Source: JBDSKH01 sp035495435 (GTDB lineage Bacteria > Actinomycetota > Actinomycetes > Actinomycetales > Microbacteriaceae). Taken from it: a DNA stretch of 10,421 bases. The position numbers and the translations under genes were made by a program. Below, one piece after another: positions 8,483 through 10,421 of the stretch. The notes below the pieces were generated by a model. That model made no database searches, was not told the origin of the DNA, and worked only from the letters and a program-made list of their open reading frames with translations. Within the stretch, counting starts at the first letter, position 1. Every line of letters begins with the position of its first letter. The DNA is taken from the NCBI GenBank assembly GCA_035495435.1, contig DATJFV010000082.1, forward strand, positions 1-10,421, written 5' to 3'.

Positions 8483-8506
8483 CGGCGCGTAACCCCCTCC
8501 GCGCCG
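8483..8506 (+). other. Hairpin 1 of a tandem pair before the zinc-finger-like gene
   Basis: Stem CGGCGCG (8483-8489) with CGCGCCG (8500-8506) and a 10-base C-rich loop, starting 8 bases after the upstream stop. It could act as a terminator or attenuator; no T-run follows. Confidence 0.4.
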
Positions 8507-8513
8507 TCATCCA

Positions 8514-8556
8514 TTCCTCGCCCGTCTGATTGATCTTCTTCCGGGCGGGCGAGGAA
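8514..8556 (+). other. Hairpin 2 of the tandem pair (long-loop inverted repeat)
   Basis: Perfect 11-bp inverted repeat, TTCCTCGCCCG (8514-8524) and its complement (8546-8556), around a 21-base loop. It lies 27 bases before ATG 8584. It could be an RNA leader structure or a two-fold operator. Confidence 0.45.
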
Positions 8557-8583
8557 CCACCGACCAAATACCGCGAGGGGACC

Positions 8584-8901
8584 ATGTACACCGAGACCCA
8601 CACCAAGGACCAAATGCGAACCGCGTATGGTTCGTTCGCGCCGGGCAGCGCTGCCCGCGACCTGCGTACCGAGAATGCCCGCCGCGGGTACCGGACCTGC
8701 TGGCACTGCCTCGACGCGTTCAAACCTCGTCGCGTCCTCGACGGCGACGGCCACACTCGGCGGGTGGGGCGAGGCCGCTGGTTCTGCTCGCGATCGTGCG
8801 CCGACGCTGACCGCGCTCGCCGGCCCCCGGTGGCGCAGGCGACCGACGACCCGGACCTGCTGGTTCTCGACCTCCGACGGTGCCGCGGGTGCGCTGCATG
8901 A
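8584..8901 (+). CDS. Small zinc-finger-like protein coupled to the RepA-like ATPase
   Basis: A 105-residue basic protein with a likely zinc-binding core: C39-W-H-C42, then about 25 residues containing many Arg/Lys, then C68-S-R-S-C72. A further C100-R-G-C103 pair sits at the very end. This looks like a treble-clef or FCS/MYM-type small finger, though I cannot assign a named family. A DNA-binding or protein-bridging role is plausible. ATG 8584 has GAGGGG three bases upstream, slightly tight; the open frame before it carries no conserved-looking residues. Its TGA overlaps the ATPase start codon (ATGA at 8898-8901), so the two proteins are translationally coupled and probably act together in element replication. 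Confidence 0.7.
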   Translation: MYTETHTKDQMRTAYGSFAPGSAARDLRTENARRGYRTCWHCLDAFKPRRVLDGDGHTRRVGRGRWFCSRSCADADRARRPPVAQATDDPDLLVLDLRRCRGCAA

Positions 8902-10136
8902 CCGCCGTCCTCGAACTAGTTCCCGAGCCCACCGACCTTCCGGAGGGCTTCGAGGGCTGGCCGCCGTCCGCGCGGTTCGACTGGCTCAACGATCCGACCC
9001 GGGGCATGGAGGAAAGGATGCGGCGGGGTCGCCTCTGGATGAACCAGTCCACTGGCGCTTCTCGGCCCGCGACGCCTCACTCCTACGCCGCGGACTGGCT
9101 GGCGAACGCCGTCACCGCAGACAGCTGGGATGCCGTCGCCCCGCCAGCCCCGCCCGCCGTCTGCAAGATCGAGGGCACCACCGGAGCGCTTTTCAGCGCC
9201 GGAAGGGTGTCGCGCCTCTTCGGGTCGTCCGGCTCGGCCAAGTCGTGGATCGCGAAGCTCGGCACCCTCGAGGTGCTGACCAGCGGGGGAGCGGTGCTCT
9301 ACCTTGACTGCGACGGCGTGTTCGAGGACTTCCGAGCACACATGAAGGCGCTTGGCCTCTCGCGCGACGACGCGCTGAGTGGTCGCCTCCACTACATCCG
9401 CGTCGAGGGGTCGCTGCTGGGCGACGACTTCAAGATGCTGCTCGACGGTCAGCCCTGGGACTTCATCGTCATCGACGGCTTCAACGTCGCTCTCAACGCC
9501 TCCGGCTTCAAAGGCGCCGAGGACGACGGCGTGACCGCATTCTTTGGGGCCGTCCTCAACCCGGCAGCCGACACCGGCGCGGCAGTGCTGGTGATCGACC
9601 ACATGAAGAAGGACGGCGAGACCGACCACGGCTCGGTGTTCAAAAGAAACAACTTGACGGGCACCGACTACTCCATCCGCCGCAAGTCGCTGATTGCGCC
9701 CGGCATCCGCGGGTACAGCGCCCTGGCCCTCACACCGAAGGACAGGCCGGGGTGGGCGACCTCGCTGCACGCCTCGCGCGGGAAGACCCAGGACGACCCC
9801 TTCGCCTACGTCGTCGTGGACTCGACCGGCGACGGCGGGGGACCGGCTACGACCGTGACCCTGCAGCTCGACGCTCCGTTCGACGTGATGCTCGCCTCCG
9901 CCATGAGCCAGGCCAACAGCGACGCTGACACCCTGCGCGCGCTGCTCCGCGACAACCCCGGCGGGTTCAGCTCGAACGCGAAGGTGCGGGCGGCGCTGAA
10001 GGCGCGCGGTAAGGACATGGACACGACCCGGATCAACGACGCCGGGAAGCTGCTGGTCCAGGCGGGGGAGATCACGCGGTCCCGAGTTGGCCAGGCCGTG
10101 GATATGCGGCCCGTCGTTCAGGGGGTGCAGCCGTGA
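8898..10136 (+). CDS. RepA-like RecA-fold ATPase of a mobile element
   Basis: A 412-residue protein with a RecA/AAA_25-type ATPase core, resembling the RepA-type hexameric helicase and ATPase proteins of actinobacterial plasmids, phages and ICEs. The P-loop is GSSGSAKS at 109-116, with Ala at 114 where Gly is usual. VLYLDCDG (133-140) follows, in the place of the family's VLYLD.E.. segment. Walker B is FIVIDG (D193). VLVIDHMKK (D234, H235) and GS.F....GTDYS match the sensor-like region. A C-terminal segment (about 344-398) has a winged-helix look. The likely role is DNA unwinding or loading during element replication, which is inferred. ATG 8898 is chosen because it precedes the protein's body, overlaps the upstream stop and lies past the Cys-rich end of that gene; there is no strong Shine-Dalgarno, consistent with coupling. 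An octamer-rich region follows directly. Confidence 0.8.
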   Translation: MTAVLELVPEPTDLPEGFEGWPPSARFDWLNDPTRGMEERMRRGRLWMNQSTGASRPATPHSYAADWLANAVTADSWDAVAPPAPPAVCKIEGTTGALFSAGRVSRLFGSSGSAKSWIAKLGTLEVLTSGGAVLYLDCDGVFEDFRAHMKALGLSRDDALSGRLHYIRVEGSLLGDDFKMLLDGQPWDFIVIDGFNVALNASGFKGAEDDGVTAFFGAVLNPAADTGAAVLVIDHMKKDGETDHGSVFKRNNLTGTDYSIRRKSLIAPGIRGYSALALTPKDRPGWATSLHASRGKTQDDPFAYVVVDSTGDGGGPATTVTLQLDAPFDVMLASAMSQANSDADTLRALLRDNPGGFSSNAKVRAALKARGKDMDTTRINDAGKLLVQAGEITRSRVGQAVDMRPVVQGVQP

Positions 10137-10421
10137 GCGCCCTGACCTCGCACACCTCGCATGACCTCGCATTCACCTCGCAAATGCGAGGGTGCAGCAA
10201 CCTCGCATCTCGCATCTCCCCCGTAGGGGGAATGCGAGGTATGCGAGGTGCGAGGTGGTATGCGAGGCCCGGAAACACAGGGGAGTTGCGCCCCGCGCGC
10301 ACCCCCTCAGATGCCTACCTCGCATTGACGAAAACGCCGCGCGCGCGACCCTCTGACCGGTCATCAAGTGTCGCCGGCCGGCGCCGCCGTCTAGGTGCTG
10401 GGATCTCGGCCGCAATGTGGC
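10133..10421 (+). CDS. Doubtful open frame through the octamer cluster (3' end cut)
   Basis: GTG at 10133 overlaps the ATPase stop (GTGA) and its frame stays open to the window edge, about 96 codons. The translation begins VSALTSHTSHDLAFTS and includes a MRGMRGARWYAR stretch that simply reads the octamers. Third-position GC is lower than in the real genes, and no domain is recognisable. The overlap geometry favours a gene; the repeat-driven composition argues against one. It may be a short protein evolving on top of an origin, or a chance open frame. Confidence 0.25.
   Translation, partial: MSALTSHTSHDLAFTSQMRGCSNLASRISPVGGMRGMRGARWYARPGNTGELRPARTPSDAYLALTKTPRARPSDRSSSVAGRRRRLGAGISAAMW
10145..10324. 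repeat. ACCTCGCA octamer cluster with cruciform centre; candidate origin or operator array
   Basis: Forward ACCTCGCA occurs at 10145, 10154, 10164, 10175, 10200 and 10317. The first four are spaced 9, 10 and 11 bp apart, about one helical turn. Reverse TGCGAGGT occurs at 10233, 10242 and 10249, with one-mismatch reverse copies at 10185 and 10261 and a partial forward copy near 10208. Between the arms is TCCCCC-GTA-GGGGGA (10217-10231). With the flanking octamers this gives a hairpin of about 21 bp (10201-10248) interrupted only by small bulges. Location beside a RepA-like ATPase suggests iterons of a replication origin or a multi-copy operator. Binding is not shown by the sequence. Confidence 0.75.
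10325..10421. other. Right-edge stretch with two perfect palindromes, no confident gene
   Basis: The sequence holds TGACCGGTCA (10354-10363) and CGCCGGCCGGCG (10372-10383), both perfect dyads and possible regulatory sites, plus an alternating CG run near 10336-10347. An ATG at 10415 has no clear ribosome site. The only open reading is the doubtful frame from 10133. Confidence 0.5.

Noticed and set aside
8916..10172. 418-residue reverse-strand open frame opposite the ATPase gene
   Set aside because: Antisense shadow in high-GC DNA; His/Val/Gly/Arg-rich with no motifs, whereas the plus strand has clear ATPase motifs.
10145..10324. CRISPR array in the octamer cluster
   Set aside because: Units are only 8 bp, spacing is 7-25 bp, and both orientations occur; no cas genes are visible.

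Overview
The window is high-GC actinobacterial DNA. GC-rich third codon positions, the acidic N-terminal extension on Der, and the GGTTGAGTAG...TATCGAAACCC repeat family all point to Microbacteriaceae (Microbacterium or a relative). The genus call is an inference from sequence style; no search was run.

Chromosomal half (about 1-5756). It opens inside cytidylate kinase (cmk), followed 9 bp later by the double GTPase der. A 787-residue UvrA-like twin ABC ATPase runs convergently towards der. Divergent from it are a YchJ/SEC-C family protein and a DoxX-family membrane protein. Four copies of a short palindromic repeat lie around this gene pair. One copy supplies the only usable ychJ-like start codon and another supplies the doxX stop codon. 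A tRNA-Pro (anticodon GGG) closes this half.

Mobile half (about 5757-10421, open at the right edge). Next to the tRNA 3' end are two hairpins, a pair of 9-bp direct repeats that could be integrase arm sites, and a tyrosine recombinase pointing at the tRNA. This is the layout of an integrative element (prophage, satellite or actinobacterial ICE) inserted at tRNA-Pro. The integrase overlaps by 4 bp with an upstream gene of unknown function. Divergent from that pair is a rightward set: an excisionase-like helix-turn-helix protein, a small acidic helical protein, a zinc-finger-like protein, and a RecA-fold ATPase of the RepA type. The last two are coupled by an ATGA overlap.

Directly after the ATPase is a dense cluster of the octamer ACCTCGCA, in both orientations, around a GC-rich cruciform-forming centre. 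It resembles an iteron-type replication origin or a multi-site operator. No structural phage genes, conjugation genes or cargo are visible; the element continues beyond the window.

The most interesting signals are the octamer/cruciform region beside the RepA-like ATPase, the shifted first catalytic arginine in the integrase, the Ala in the ATPase P-loop, and host-gene start and stop codons inside mobile-like repeats.
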